Origin: CAYZXU01 sp964482535
Lineage (GTDB): Bacteria; Desulfobacterota; Desulfobacteria; Desulfobacterales; BuS5
Direction of reading: 5' to 3'
NCBI GenBank assembly: GCA_964482535.1
Contig: CAYZXU010000013.1
Location: forward strand, 1 to 34,175
DNA: 34,175 nucleotides
Shown: positions 16,686 to 27,300 of the stretch, piece by piece
How the letters are laid out: each line of letters starts with the position of its first letter
Position numbering within the stretch: the first letter of the stretch is position 1
Position numbers and translations under genes: made by a program
Notes under the pieces: generated by a model
Told to the model about the DNA's origin: nothing
Database searches by the model: none
What the model saw: only the letters and a program-made list of their open reading frames with translations

Positions 16686-19009
16686 AAAACATAATAAATA
16701 TTTTATATGTTGATGATTATTTTTTTGACAGGGAGCTTGTAAAAGATGTTCTCGAAAGAGAGTCTGACAGCTTCAAAGTCACTGAAGCCGCCTCTCGCGA
16801 TGAATTTGAAAAACTTCTCGCAGAAAAAAATTTTGATCTTGTTTTAAGCGATTTTAATATACTTGGATTTGAAGGTCTTCAGGTAATTGAAGCTGTAAAG
16901 CAAAAAGACCCTTTTTTGCCTGTGGTGATTGTTACAGGCACAGGTTCCGAAGATATAGCTGTAAAGGCCATGAAACTAGGCGCTGCTGATTATGTGATAA
17001 AAAGCCCCGAGCATATTTTGCGGCTGCCTAAAACAATTATGGCGGCTATTGATAAGCATCGTTTAGAAAATAAATATAAAATTACAGCAAAGGCTTTGGA
17101 AAATCGTTCTGCAGAGCTTGCAAAAAGGATTAAGGAAATTGACTGCCTTTACGGGGTTACAATGCTTGTTATGGAGAGGAACTTGTCTTTTGAAGATCTT
17201 GCCCAGAAGATTGTCAATATAATCCCCTCTGCATGGCAGTATCCTGAAATTACATGCGCAAAAATAGTAATAAACGGCAGGGATTTTAAAACCGAAAATT
17301 ATTTCAAGACAAAGTGGAATCAGGCAACATATATTTTTGTTGACGGAGTATCCGTCGGCCATATTGAAATATGTTATATTAAGCAGATGCCGGACAACTA
17401 TGAAGGACCTTTTTTAAAAGAGGAACGAATTCTTCTGGAAACCATTGCAAAGCAGATAGGCAAAATTATTGAAAAATATAATATGGAACAGGATCACAAG
17501 CGTCTTTCAACAGCCATTGAGCAGGCTGCTGAAAGCGTAGTGATAACCGATTCCCAGGGGATTATTCAGTATGTAAATAAAGCCTTTGAAAAGATTACCG
17601 GTTATTTACGAAAAGAGGCAGTGGGCCAAAACCCTAAAATATTACAGAGTGAGGTTCATGATGCTGCATTTTATAAAAAGCTTTGGGCACAGATTGCAGG
17701 CGGGAATATATGGCACGGTCATTTCACAAATAAAAAAAAGGACGGTTCCTTTTACGAAGAAGAGGCTACTATTACACCTGTAAAGGATCAAAAGGGCGCT
17801 ATCAGTAATTATGTGGGTGTTAAAAGAGATGTGACTCGGGAGATGGAACTTGAAAAGCGTCTTGTTCATGCCGAAAAAATGGAAGCCATTGGTACTCTGG
17901 CAGGAGGGATAGCCCATGATTTTAACAATATACTGCTTCCTATTACAGGGTATACAGAGATGACAATGGCCGAAGTTTCAAAAGAGAGCAAAGTATACAG
18001 TAATATGGAAAAAATACTTTATGCTGCAGAGCGTGCCAAAGAACTTGTTAATCAGATCCTGTTTTTCAGCAGACAAAAAGAGATGAAGCCGAAGCCCGTT
18101 GATATCCGGCCTATTATCAAAGACACCCTTAAACTTTTGCGATCATCTCTGCCTGCGACTATTAAAATACGTCAGAATATAGACGAGGATTGCGGGATGA
18201 TTGTGGCGGATCCTACGCAGATCCATCAGGTGGTGATGAACCTTTGCACAAATGCTTATCATGCAATGTTAAGCAAGGGGGGCAATCTTGATATCGACCT
18301 GAAAAAAATAATAATCGGAACTGAAGATTTATACAGATATCCGAAAGTCGTGTCTGAGTTAACACCTGGAACATACATAAAACTCAGTATAAGCGATACA
18401 GGAGAAGGGATGGATGAAAAGGTTAAGGCTAAAATCTTTGAGCCGTATTTCACCACCAAACAGAAGGGTAAAGGCACGGGGCTTGGGCTTGCCACTGCCC
18501 ACGGGATCATAAAAAGTCATGGCGGTCATGTTCTGGTTTCCAGTGAACCTGGAAAGGGATCCACTTTTAATGTGTATTTTCTACAAATTGATGGGGATTT
18601 TAAAATTCATAAAACCATACCGGAAGAAAAGCTTTTAACAGGAAATGAAAAGATACTTCTGGTGGATGATGAAAAATATGTTGCTGATGTGGAAAAAAAG
18701 ATGCTTGAATACTTTGGTTATCAGGTTGCAGAATTTTACGACAGCAAAAAAGCTTTAAAAATATTTGCGGAAAAGCCGGATGACTTTAATATTATTATAA
18801 CAGATCAGACAATGCCTGATATTACCGGAGTTGAGCTGGCTGAAAATATTCTGAAGATAAAGCCGGATATTCCCATAATTCTTCTAACAGGTTTCAGCGA
18901 TCAGGTTTCTGAAGATAAAGCCAGAAAGGCCGGCGTAAAGGAGTATATAATGAAACCTGTGGTTATGAAAAAATTGGCTGAAACTGTCCGCATGCTGTTA
19001 GATGATTAA
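16682..19009 (+). CDS. Hybrid sensor kinase REC-GAF-like-PAS-HisKA-HATPase-REC
   Basis: 775 residues. The N-terminal receiver (1-125) has D57 in LSDFN. A GAF-like sensor region follows (about 150-265), then PAS/PAC (about 273-392, VVITDSQGIIQYVNKAFEKI). HisKA has H412 in GGIAHDFNNIL, and the HATPase has N box NLCTNAYHA, then DTGEGM and GTGLGLA. The C-terminal receiver (about 655-773) has D708 in IITDQTMPD. There is no membrane segment. The ATGA overlap (16682-16685) with the giant kinase, and an N-terminal receiver that could accept its phosphate, suggest a phosphorelay between the two. No DNA-binding output domain is present, so the final target lies elsewhere. Confidence 0.92.
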   Translation: MKNIINILYVDDYFFDRELVKDVLERESDSFKVTEAASRDEFEKLLAEKNFDLVLSDFNILGFEGLQVIEAVKQKDPFLPVVIVTGTGSEDIAVKAMKLGAADYVIKSPEHILRLPKTIMAAIDKHRLENKYKITAKALENRSAELAKRIKEIDCLYGVTMLVMERNLSFEDLAQKIVNIIPSAWQYPEITCAKIVINGRDFKTENYFKTKWNQATYIFVDGVSVGHIEICYIKQMPDNYEGPFLKEERILLETIAKQIGKIIEKYNMEQDHKRLSTAIEQAAESVVITDSQGIIQYVNKAFEKITGYLRKEAVGQNPKILQSEVHDAAFYKKLWAQIAGGNIWHGHFTNKKKDGSFYEEEATITPVKDQKGAISNYVGVKRDVTREMELEKRLVHAEKMEAIGTLAGGIAHDFNNILLPITGYTEMTMAEVSKESKVYSNMEKILYAAERAKELVNQILFFSRQKEMKPKPVDIRPIIKDTLKLLRSSLPATIKIRQNIDEDCGMIVADPTQIHQVVMNLCTNAYHAMLSKGGNLDIDLKKIIIGTEDLYRYPKVVSELTPGTYIKLSISDTGEGMDEKVKAKIFEPYFTTKQKGKGTGLGLATAHGIIKSHGGHVLVSSEPGKGSTFNVYFLQIDGDFKIHKTIPEEKLLTGNEKILLVDDEKYVADVEKKMLEYFGYQVAEFYDSKKALKIFAEKPDDFNIIITDQTMPDITGVELAENILKIKPDIPIILLTGFSDQVSEDKARKAGVKEYIMKPVVMKKLAETVRMLLDD

Positions 19010-19028
19010 AACAATAAGGATACTTTAA

Positions 19029-19628
19029 ATGACAAAAGAGATTGATGCCAGGGGGCTTTCCTGCCCTTCCCCGGTATTACTTGCAAGAGATGCTGTTGAG
19101 AATGAAGGGCTTGACAGTGTATTGATTATAGTTGACAACGATGCTGCAAAGCATAACGTGCGCCGCTTTCTTGAGTCCCAGGATTTTAATGTCTCTGTGA
19201 ATCAAACAAGGGGTAATTTTTATATAACAGGAAATTTATCCCAAACTGACAGGCCAAAAGTTTTACAAAAAGAAAATGCACAGAAAAACAGCGAAAAAAT
19301 AATGGTTATGGTTACAAATGACTGCATGGGCCATGGGGATGATGAACTTGGTTCTAAACTCATGGTCAATTTTTTAACAACACTTAATGAGATGGGAAGA
19401 GAGCTATGGCGGCTTGTTTTTGTTAATAATGGCGTTAAGCTGACAGTTGACAATTCCGAAGTTCTTCCGATTTTAAAAAAGCTGGAAAAAAAGGGAGTCT
19501 ATATTCTTGTTTGCGGCACCTGCCTTACACATTTCAACCTGTTGGAAAACAGGCAGGTCGGCGAAATAACAAACATGCTGGATATAGTAACAGCCATGCA
19601 GCTTGCAGATAAATTAATCAGTATATAA
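19029..19628 (+). CDS. yedF: YedF-type selenium metabolism protein (TusA-DsrE fusion)
   Basis: 199 residues. The N-terminal TusA/SirA-like domain (1-70) has DARGLSCPSPVLLA with the sulfur-carrying C12 in CPxP. The C-terminal DsrE-like domain (about 90-199) carries C99 and C162-x-x-C165 (VCGTCLTHF). This two-domain fusion is the YedF family, which tracks with selenium use (selD) and is thought to move selenium or sulfur persulfide groups. AAGGA about 8 bases upstream supports the ATG. It ends the signalling operon 20 bases after the hybrid kinase. Known selenium genes (selABCD) are not in the window. Confidence 0.88.
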   Translation: MTKEIDARGLSCPSPVLLARDAVENEGLDSVLIIVDNDAAKHNVRRFLESQDFNVSVNQTRGNFYITGNLSQTDRPKVLQKENAQKNSEKIMVMVTNDCMGHGDDELGSKLMVNFLTTLNEMGRELWRLVFVNNGVKLTVDNSEVLPILKKLEKKGVYILVCGTCLTHFNLLENRQVGEITNMLDIVTAMQLADKLISI

Positions 19629-19666
19629 TTCCAGGTAGTTAAGATATAAATATTTCAACGCAGGTA

Positions 19667-21070
19667 TCAGTTTGTTGCCAGGAGAATCGGAAACCGTATA
19701 ATAAACGTCGATCCTTCTCCTGGTTTACTGATCGCCTCAACATGACCGTTGTGGGCTTTCACAATGCCTTTAACCAGGCTCAGCCCGAGTCCGAGCCCTT
19801 TGCTGCTTTGATCACCACGATACAGGCGATCCCAGATCATGGGAAGTTCTTCGGGAGAAATACCGGTGCCGTTATCCTTTACCCTGATGATAACATCTTC
19901 ATTGCGCTGAAGGGCGTCAACGTAAATGTGTCCTCCTGGAGCGGTAAACTTCACGGCATTGTCCAAAATATTTGATATTACCTGCCCCATTCGATTGGAA
20001 TCTATGGAAACATACAGGCTTTCAGGAAGTTTTATCTCCATGCTGATTTTTTTCTCTTCAGCCACAAATTCATACATATCTGTAATTTTTTCGATGAGGT
20101 CACAAATATCCACCCGCCTACGATGAATATTCATCGTACCAGTCTCGGCCTCTGAAATATCCATGAGCGTATCCAGCATTTTCAGGATATAATCGGATTC
20201 TTCAACCCCTTTTATAAGCGATTCCTTTAATATATCGATATCCGCCTCACCCTGCAGCGCCGTATCGGCAATATTGCGAAATCGTGTCATGGGTGTACGT
20301 AAATCGTGAGCCACATTATCAAGAGAGTTCTTAATTCCTTTAATGAGACGATGAATATTGTCTATCATTTTATTAAACAGCCCTGCCAGTTCATCCATCT
20401 CATCGCCTGAAAATGAGCGGGGCACCATCTCCGTCATCTTTTTAATATCTAAGGACTGTACGGTTTCTATAATGTTTCGGATGGGTCGACGTGTCTGGTG
20501 CGAAAGGAACATACCTCCTGCAAGTCCTAAAATAAACAAAGGAATCATAACGACCAGAAAATTTTTCCTGAACTGCTCCAGTGCATTATGCGCGCCTTCG
20601 CAACTCATGCCGACCTGAATCCAGAAACCGGATGAAAGATGAGCTGATTGGACGGCAAGAATGTATTCATTGTTTACAGCAGACAGATGTATCCATTCTC
20701 TGTCCGTATCAGGCGCAATTTTTCCCAGCATTGTCAGGTCAAAATCCTGCCATTTTTCCGGCGAAGATATATAGAAGGTCTTGTTTGTTTTGTCTGCTAC
20801 ACGAACAAAAAGTGGATTTGATCTTCGGGAATTGTTGTTTTCAATAACAAAATTTTCAAGTACCCCTATACCGCCGATTTCATACAGCGTAGAGATTTCA
20901 CTTAGTTCAAGAAGGATCTCCTCATAATTTTGCTTAATCAATGTTGAATAAAGAAAAAAATATGCAATTAAAAAAAGACTCAGCGAACTAAATGTAAAAA
21001 TAAACGAGTACCAGCCGGCAATCCTGAAGCCTATGGTTCGGGTCATATTAAGAAGGCGCTTTAAGTACAT
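19667..21070 (-). CDS. Heavy-metal-type sensor histidine kinase (CusS-like)
   Basis: About 467 residues: membrane helix (about 22-45), periplasmic sensor (about 46-168), second helix (about 170-190), HAMP (about 190-245), HisKA with H255 in VAHDLRTPM, and HATPase with the N box SNILDNAVKF (366-375), DNGTGI and GLGLGLSLV. The layout matches the CusS/CzcS family that senses periplasmic metal. The divergent efflux operon supports this. The start is set at ATG 21070 with a GGGGGG ribosome site 6 bases away. This overlaps the regulator gene by 23 bases. TTG 21076 and ATG 21046 are alternatives. The sensor domain has only one Cys and few His, so the metal ligands are not evident. Confidence 0.9.
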   Translation of the reverse strand: MYLKRLLNMTRTIGFRIAGWYSFIFTFSSLSLFLIAYFFLYSTLIKQNYEEILLELSEISTLYEIGGIGVLENFVIENNNSRRSNPLFVRVADKTNKTFYISSPEKWQDFDLTMLGKIAPDTDREWIHLSAVNNEYILAVQSAHLSSGFWIQVGMSCEGAHNALEQFRKNFLVVMIPLFILGLAGGMFLSHQTRRPIRNIIETVQSLDIKKMTEMVPRSFSGDEMDELAGLFNKMIDNIHRLIKGIKNSLDNVAHDLRTPMTRFRNIADTALQGEADIDILKESLIKGVEESDYILKMLDTLMDISEAETGTMNIHRRRVDICDLIEKITDMYEFVAEEKKISMEIKLPESLYVSIDSNRMGQVISNILDNAVKFTAPGGHIYVDALQRNEDVIIRVKDNGTGISPEELPMIWDRLYRGDQSSKGLGLGLSLVKGIVKAHNGHVEAISKPGEGSTFIIRFPILLATN

Positions 21071-21725
21071 ATCCAACCCCCCGGATTGTCTGAACCATTT
21101 TTTCAGAAAAATCCTTGTCCACTTTACTCCTCAATCTGCAGATAAGGACATCCACAACATTTGTCTGGGGATCAAAATGAAAATCCCAGATATGTTCCAG
21201 TATCATGGTCTTGGAAACAGGTCGATTGGCATTTCGCATCAGGTATTCCAGCAACGCAAATTCACGGGGCTGCAGCTCAATTTTTTTCCCTGCTCTTTCG
21301 ACATCTCTTTTTAAAAGATCCAGGAACATGTCCCCCACAGTCAGACTCGAAGGTTCAACAGCCCCACTGGCCCTGCGTATCAGTGCCTGCACACGCACCA
21401 GCAGTTCGGAAAAAGCAAAGGGTTTAACGAGATAGTCATCCCCTCCTTTCTGTATTCCCCTAACCCGGTCATCCACCGTTCCTTTGGCGCTCAGGATAAG
21501 CACCGGAATATTAATATGCCGCTGCCGGAGTGTTTCGATAATACTCAGCCCGTCCAGTTTAGGAAGCATGATGTCAATGATTGCAGCATCATAAGCTTCC
21601 GTGAGAACCATATGGAGACCATCCTCGCCGTCTTTCGAATGATCCACGGCAAACCCCGCCTGTTCCAGCCCCTTTATTATAAAAGAGGCAATTTCCTGAT
21701 CATCTTCCACAATAAGTAGTCGCAT
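21048..21725 (-). CDS. OmpR/CusR-type response regulator
   Basis: 225 residues: receiver domain (1-118) with the acidic pair E7/D8/D9, phosphoacceptor D51 in IIDIMLPKLDG and K101, then a winged-helix DNA-binding domain (about 128-223; QPREFALLEYLM, TNVVDVLICRLRSKV, IRGVGYVL). It is the usual partner of the overlapping sensor kinase gene and probably activates the divergent efflux operon when metal is sensed. A good ribosome site, AGGAAG (21731-21736), precedes the ATG by 5 bases. Confidence 0.94.
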   Translation of the reverse strand: MRLLIVEDDQEIASFIIKGLEQAGFAVDHSKDGEDGLHMVLTEAYDAAIIDIMLPKLDGLSIIETLRQRHINIPVLILSAKGTVDDRVRGIQKGGDDYLVKPFAFSELLVRVQALIRRASGAVEPSSLTVGDMFLDLLKRDVERAGKKIELQPREFALLEYLMRNANRPVSKTMILEHIWDFHFDPQTNVVDVLICRLRSKVDKDFSEKMVQTIRGVGYVLKAPS

Positions 21726-21754
21726 ATATTCTTCCTGATCTTAAAATGAGTTTT

Positions 21755-21783
21755 ATTATAATGATTAATCCATGAAACAATAA
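21755..21783 (-). promoter_or_regulatory. Possible promoter of the two-component genes
   Basis: On the minus strand TATAAT (21760-21755) and TTATTG (21783-21778) are 17 bases apart, 30 bases before the regulator start. The region overlaps TCCATGAAACA (21769-21779), which recurs exactly at 21823-21833 beside the divergent promoter, so both directions may respond to the same protein. Confidence 0.35.
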
Positions 21784-21803
21784 AATGTCAAACAGCAAAA
21801 CAA

Positions 21804-21859
21804 ACATTACAAAATTTTAATGTCCATGAAACATTACTGCAATATTGGTCATGTATAAT
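21804..21859 (+). promoter_or_regulatory. Efflux operon promoter with repeated half-sites
   Basis: TATAAT at 21854-21859 has no TTGACA at the right distance. Instead, ACATTA at 21831-21836 takes the -35 place with a 17-base spacer. Upstream are TAATGT (21818-21823) and another ACATTA (21804-21809), giving three alternating half-sites with 8- and 7-base gaps. A poor -35 with regulator half-sites on it is typical of promoters activated by OmpR-type regulators. The regulator's identity as the binder is inferred from position. Confidence 0.5.
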
Positions 21860-22010
21860 GCCTTCCAGATTAAAACGTAAATATAATTTTATTTAAAAGG
21901 CAATTAATATGAAACATCGAATTTTATCTTTCTTTGATATGCGATTCCTATCGCTCCCTTCCGGCTGTGCTGCAAAGCATTTCAAACTGCCATTACAGGA
22001 GGCGATACGC

Positions 22011-23240
22011 ATGAAACTGTTTTCCCATGGAGTCCCATTCTATATAATTGTGTTCTTTGTCATGTTCAATGCCTTTATAGTGAATGCAAAAACACTTGAT
22101 TTTGAACAGATCAACCTAAAAGCGTTAAATAATAATCCCGGTCTGTCCGCCGGAAACAGTGCAATAAAAGCGGCTGAAGCAAAAATTCAGCAGGCCGGCA
22201 CAATCCCGAATCCGGAACTGGAAATCAGTTCCGAGAACTTTGGTGACAATGAAATTGAAGTGGTACTGACCCAGTCGCTTGAAATCGGGGGCAAACGCAA
22301 AACCCGCATTCAACTGGCCAGGAAAGCCCTTCGCGCGGCAGAGCTTGAAAACGATGCTGCCCGTCTCGGGCTGGAAGCGGAAATTATTCGGCGGTGTGTA
22401 CCCATACTGGGTTTACAGAAAAAAATAGCTGTCCTTGCTTCCCTGGCATCGGTCATGGAGGAAAGCCTTACAGGCATAAAACATCGTATCTCGGAAGGCG
22501 CGGCCATGGAAGCGGATGCACTCAGGGCGGAAATGGAACTGGATGAACTTTTCATGGAAAAGGCCGACTTAAACAGACAACTGAACCGGCGAAAAAAAGA
22601 ATTGACCGCCTTATGGGGAAATACCGATGATGTGGATATACAAATTGCATGTACACTGAATACTTCAGTGTCGCTGCCGCCGCAGCCGGAGATACAAAAA
22701 AAAATTTACGAACACCCTAAAATGAAACTTCTGAAGCTTGCCCGGGAAACTGCTGCCGCCGAAATTCAACAGCTGAAAGCAGAGGCTTTTCCGGAACTGA
22801 CCATAAGCGGTGGTTATCTTCGCAATAATGAAGATCATGAGAATGCGGTGATCGCAGGTTTGTCGATTTCTCTTCCGTTTTTTAACCGGAACAAAGGGGC
22901 TATTTTGTCAAAAAGTCATGAGGTGACGGCAGCCGGAAGGGAATTGAAGGTGTTTTTTGTAGAACGTACAACAAAAGCAGGCACGATCCTTTCCGAGATT
23001 GAAAATACCCTTGAAGCGTTTTCCGTTTTAACTGAAAAGCTGCAGCCAAAGGCAAAAAGTGTTTATGCGCTTCTTGAGCGTTACTACAAGCATGGAAATA
23101 TCAGTATCCTTGAGGTTCTTGAAAGCAGACGACATCTGCTTGAGATCAATCTGCGCAGTATTGATCTGATCACTGAAAAAGCGCTTCTTGTCGCCGATCT
23201 CATGGAACTGACGGGAATCCGGATTCAGGTCATTAAATAA
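22011..23240 (+). CDS. TolC-family outer-membrane protein of metal efflux system
   Basis: About 409 residues of the CusC/CzcC outer-membrane efflux type. It has a signal peptide (about 1-26), then two similar halves of coiled helices and strands (AGTIPNPELEISSENFGDNEIEVVLTQSLEIGGKRKTRI in the first, AEAFPELTISGGYL and GLSISLPFFNRNKGAI in the second) and the C-terminal YYKHGNISILEVLESRRHLLEI. It forms the exit duct for the adaptor and pump encoded next. I chose ATG 22011 because AGGAGG (21997-22002) precedes it and a signal peptide follows. The frame is open to an ATG at 21909, also with a purine-rich site, which would add 34 residues in front of the signal. Confidence 0.9.
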   Translation: MKLFSHGVPFYIIVFFVMFNAFIVNAKTLDFEQINLKALNNNPGLSAGNSAIKAAEAKIQQAGTIPNPELEISSENFGDNEIEVVLTQSLEIGGKRKTRIQLARKALRAAELENDAARLGLEAEIIRRCVPILGLQKKIAVLASLASVMEESLTGIKHRISEGAAMEADALRAEMELDELFMEKADLNRQLNRRKKELTALWGNTDDVDIQIACTLNTSVSLPPQPEIQKKIYEHPKMKLLKLARETAAAEIQQLKAEAFPELTISGGYLRNNEDHENAVIAGLSISLPFFNRNKGAILSKSHEVTAAGRELKVFFVERTTKAGTILSEIENTLEAFSVLTEKLQPKAKSVYALLERYYKHGNISILEVLESRRHLLEINLRSIDLITEKALLVADLMELTGIRIQVIK

Positions 23241-23255
23241 ATAAAGGAGATGGGG

Positions 23256-24302
23256 ATGAAACAAAGCGGAATCTTTTTAATTATGATTTTCTATGTGCTT
23301 TTTCTGACGGCTGCCGGCCTTGCAATGGAGGAGATGGATCACGACCATGATCATGGTGACAAAGCCGGACAACTACATGAAAAAGATGACCTTCACGATG
23401 ATCACGATGATACGAATGCGGAACATGAAGAAAAAAACGACCATGATGGACATGGTCATGAAGAAGAGTCAGGGGTTGTCTTGACGGATCGAGCCGTGGA
23501 ATTCGCAGGATTAACCATTGATACGGTGGATAAAAAATTCATCAGCAGATCCATTGAACTGCCCGGTGAAATTGGATTTAATGAAGACCGGCTGGCACAT
23601 ATTACACCTCGTTATCCGGGTATTGTACAAAAAGTGGTCAGGCAGCTGGGAGAAACAGTCCAAAAAGGAGAGTTGCTGGCTGTTGTGGAAAGCAATGAAA
23701 GCCTTGCCGCCTATAGCATATTATCCCCTATTTCCGGAAAGATTGTGGAAAAACATATAACGCAGGGTGAATTTGTGGGTGAAGACGCCACCCTGTTTGT
23801 TGTAGCCGATCTTACCACTGTCTGGGTAAACTGCAATGTTTATACCAGGGATGCTGATTTTATTCAAAGCGGGCAGGAAATTCAGATAAGTGCCGTGGGA
23901 ACGGACAGACAGGTAAAGACAACTCTGTCCTATGTAGCCTCTGTTTACAACAAAACCACCCGCAGCATGATTGCCCGTGCCATGATTCCTAACACCGGTG
24001 AAAAATGGAGACCCGGTACATTTATCACCGGGAAGATATCCGTAGCCATGGACAAACCTGTTCTTGTGGTATCTAAGAGCGCCTTGCAGATTCTGGATGG
24101 TGAAACTATTGTTTTTGTCCCCAGTGAACATAAAAACGAGTTTGAACCGGTTGCTGTACGAAAAGGGGTGGCAAACAACAGCCATGTGGAGATCATTTCC
24201 GGATTGGCGGAAGGTGATGCCTATGTGGTAACAGGCGCCTTTGAACTGAAGGCAAAAATTGTCACAAGTACCCTGGGGGGTCACGCAGGACACGGGCATT
24301 AA
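23256..24302 (+). CDS. RND efflux periplasmic adaptor with His/Asp-rich N-terminus
   Basis: About 348 residues of the CusB/CzcB membrane-fusion family. It has a signal peptide (about 1-23), then a His/Asp/Glu-rich stretch (about 25-72, with HDHDHG and DHDGHGHEEE), a barrel-sandwich/lipoyl domain (PRYPGIVQKVVRQLGETVQKGELLAVVES, then ILSPISGKIVEKHITQGEFV), a beta barrel and a membrane-proximal domain. The C-terminus ends GGHAGHGH. Such His tracts are common in Zn/Co/Ni/Cu adaptors and suggest direct metal handling. The start at 23256 is preferred over 23250 because AAGGAG then sits 6 bases away. Confidence 0.92.
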   Translation: MKQSGIFLIMIFYVLFLTAAGLAMEEMDHDHDHGDKAGQLHEKDDLHDDHDDTNAEHEEKNDHDGHGHEEESGVVLTDRAVEFAGLTIDTVDKKFISRSIELPGEIGFNEDRLAHITPRYPGIVQKVVRQLGETVQKGELLAVVESNESLAAYSILSPISGKIVEKHITQGEFVGEDATLFVVADLTTVWVNCNVYTRDADFIQSGQEIQISAVGTDRQVKTTLSYVASVYNKTTRSMIARAMIPNTGEKWRPGTFITGKISVAMDKPVLVVSKSALQILDGETIVFVPSEHKNEFEPVAVRKGVANNSHVEIISGLAEGDAYVVTGAFELKAKIVTSTLGGHAGHGH

Positions 24303-24315
24303 TAAGGAGACAAAG

Positions 24316-27300
24316 ATGATTGAAAAGATTATTGCCATGGCATTAAAGAAACGGCTGATTATTATTATGTTTCTAATTTCCATTATAATCGCCGGCGTTT
24401 ATCAATACAGCCGGCTGCCCACAGATGCCTTTCCCGATATATCACCAGTGATGGTCCCGATTTTTGCAGAAGCCCACGGCATGGCTCCGGAAGAAATTGA
24501 ACGGCTAATCACATTTCCCATTGAGTCAGCCATGAACGGGCTTCCGGATGTAAAACTGGTCAAATCCACATCTGCTTTCGGCATGGCGGTAATATATGTC
24601 TATTTCAAGGATAATGTTGATATTTATTTTGCCAGGCAGATTGTCTCGGAACGGATGACCGGCGCCATGGCTGATCTACCGGAAATGCATGATCCACCGA
24701 TCCTTGGACCGATTTCAACGGGACTGGGTGAGATATTTATGTACTATCTTACTGCAGATGAGACGGTTGATACAAAGGGCAAGAACAAAAACACCTATCT
24801 CAGGGAACTCAATGACTGGTTGGTAAAATTCCAGCTGCAGACAGTACCGGGGGTGACCGAAATCCTGTCCATGGGTGGTCACATTCTCCAGTACCAAATA
24901 AAAGTAAATCCACATTTACTGAACAAATACAACCTGGGTATTGAGGATCTGGAAACGGCAATTACCGACAATAATGCCAATGCCGGAGGTCAGTTTCTTG
25001 TCCTGGGTGCTGAAGAGTATCTGGTCCGGGGAGTAGGTCTGGTTGAACACCTCGAAGACCTTCGTAATATTCAACTGAAAGTCACCAGTGGCACCCCTGT
25101 TCGCATCAGGGATGTGGCTGTCGTTGAATTTGGGAATGAAATCAGAAGGGGAGTCGTATCCAGAAACGGAAAAGAGGAAGTAGTTGCCGGAATCGTTATG
25201 AAACTTTTCGGCGAAAACACGTCTGAAGTGATTACCCGACTCAAGGCGAAAATCAGGGAAGTTCAGGCAGCACTTCCAAAAGGCGTTTTTTTTGTGCCGT
25301 ATTATGATCAAAGCCACCTTGTGGCAAATGCCGTGGGCACTGTAAAAAAAGCCCTGCTCCAGGGGTCAGGGCTTATCCTTTTAACCCTCTTGCTATTTCT
25401 CGGCAATGTACGGGCTGCATTGATTGTTGCCTTTTCGCTGCCGCTCTGTGCACTTATTGCAGTCCTCTTCATGGGGGTGACCGGTCTGTCCGCCAATCTT
25501 ATGTCTCTGGGGGGGATTGCCATAGCCATAGGCATGCTTGGCGATGCATCGATTGTCATGGTGGAAAATATTCTTCGTCACCTGTCAGATGAAAAGAATA
25601 AAGGACGCAACCCCTTAAAACTCATTGTGACTGCGGGAAAAGAGGTGGGGAATCCAATCCTGTTTTCCGTTGCCATCATCATTATCGTATTTCTTCCCCT
25701 TTTCACACTGGAAGGTGTTGAGGGAAAGATGTTTTCACCCATGGCATTTACCATTTCTTTTGCCATGCTGGGTTCGGTTGTGGCAGCGCTTCTGTTTGCT
25801 CCTGTACTGGCGTCGCTTTTATTGCGGGTAAGCCCCGGTAAAGAGTCTGTTATTATTTCTTTGCTCAAACAGATCTATCGTCTATTGCTTACGGCTGCAC
25901 TGAAAGTCAAAGCCGCCATTATTATCCTGATATTATTTGCTCTTGCAATATCCGTGACTCTCTTTTTCAGGCTGGGAACAGAATTTATTCCGGTCCTTGA
26001 GGAAGGAGTAATCCAGATGAACGTTACCATGGCGCCGTCCATATCCCTTGAAAAAGCTGCTGATACCATTATGAAACTTGAACGCAGCATCCTGGAATAC
26101 CATGAAATTGAATCAACTATTGCCAAAATCGGCCGCCCGGAGGCAGGCAGCCACCCCCATCCGGTAAATTTCGCCTCCATTCAGATGACATTAAAACCAA
26201 AGGAGCAGTGGGAAAGCTACAAGGACAAATCTGCGCTGATCGCCTCCCTGAATGAAGAGCTGTCACAGTATCCTGGAATTCAGCTTAACTTTACCCAACC
26301 CATACAGAACCTCTTTGACGAACTTCTTTCCGGCGTTCGAACCCAGCTTGCCATAAAACTGTTTGGCGATGATCTTGATGTCTTAAGGGGAAAGGCAGAG
26401 GAAATTCGGGAGACGATTGAAGGCATCCCAGGCCTGGTGGACCTGTCCACGGAACAAAGCTTTGGTCAGCCCCAGGTGCAGATTATCGCAGATCGAAATG
26501 CCTGCGCACGGTACGGGGTGAATGTATCGGAAATACTGGAGCTTGTGGAACTCGCCGTGGGCGGTGAGGTTGTGGATCAAATATTTTTAAATACCAGACG
26601 ATTCGGCATCCATTTGCGGTATGATAAAAGATATCGTAATAATCCTGAAATAATAGAGAGTCTGATGGTTCATACATCGGACAACGGTCGAATCCCCCTG
26701 TCCCAGGTAGCCACGGTTAAAACGCTATTGGGCCCCATCCAGATTAACCGTGAAAAAAATCAGCGCCGATGGGTGATTTCAGCAAATGTTCGCGGTCGTG
26801 ATATGGGCAGCGTAGTCGCCGATATCCGGAAAAACATCAGGGAAACGATTAAATTACCGCCCGGCTACTATCTTGAATACGGCGGTCAGTTTGAAAATCA
26901 GCAGCGGGCAATGAAACGTCTGAGCATCATTGTTCCCACAGCGCTTTTCCTGATTTTTATAATGCTCTATCTCAGTCTCGGGTATTTCCAGTATGCACTG
27001 CTCATTTATACCAGTGTGCCCCTTGCCCTTATCGGCGGAGTTTTGGCACTGTTTTTCACCGGAGAATACCTGTCTGTTCCTGCATCAATCGGTTTTATTG
27101 CCCTTTTTGGTATTGCCGTGCAAAACGGTCTTGTGCTGGTTTCCTATATCAACCAGCTCAGGGAAACCGGCATGGCAACGATGGATGCGGTAATGGAGGG
27201 AGCACTGCTTCGTCTCAGACCTGTTTTAATGACGGCATTGACAACTATTTTGGGACTTGTCCCGCTTCTTCTGTCAAGCGGGCCGGGCTCTGAAGTTCAG

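Noticed and set aside
23721..24383. Long minus-strand open frame (220 codons) across the adaptor gene
   Set aside because: It is antisense to a clear adaptor gene with good ribosome site and family motifs. The translated antisense has no family sense.
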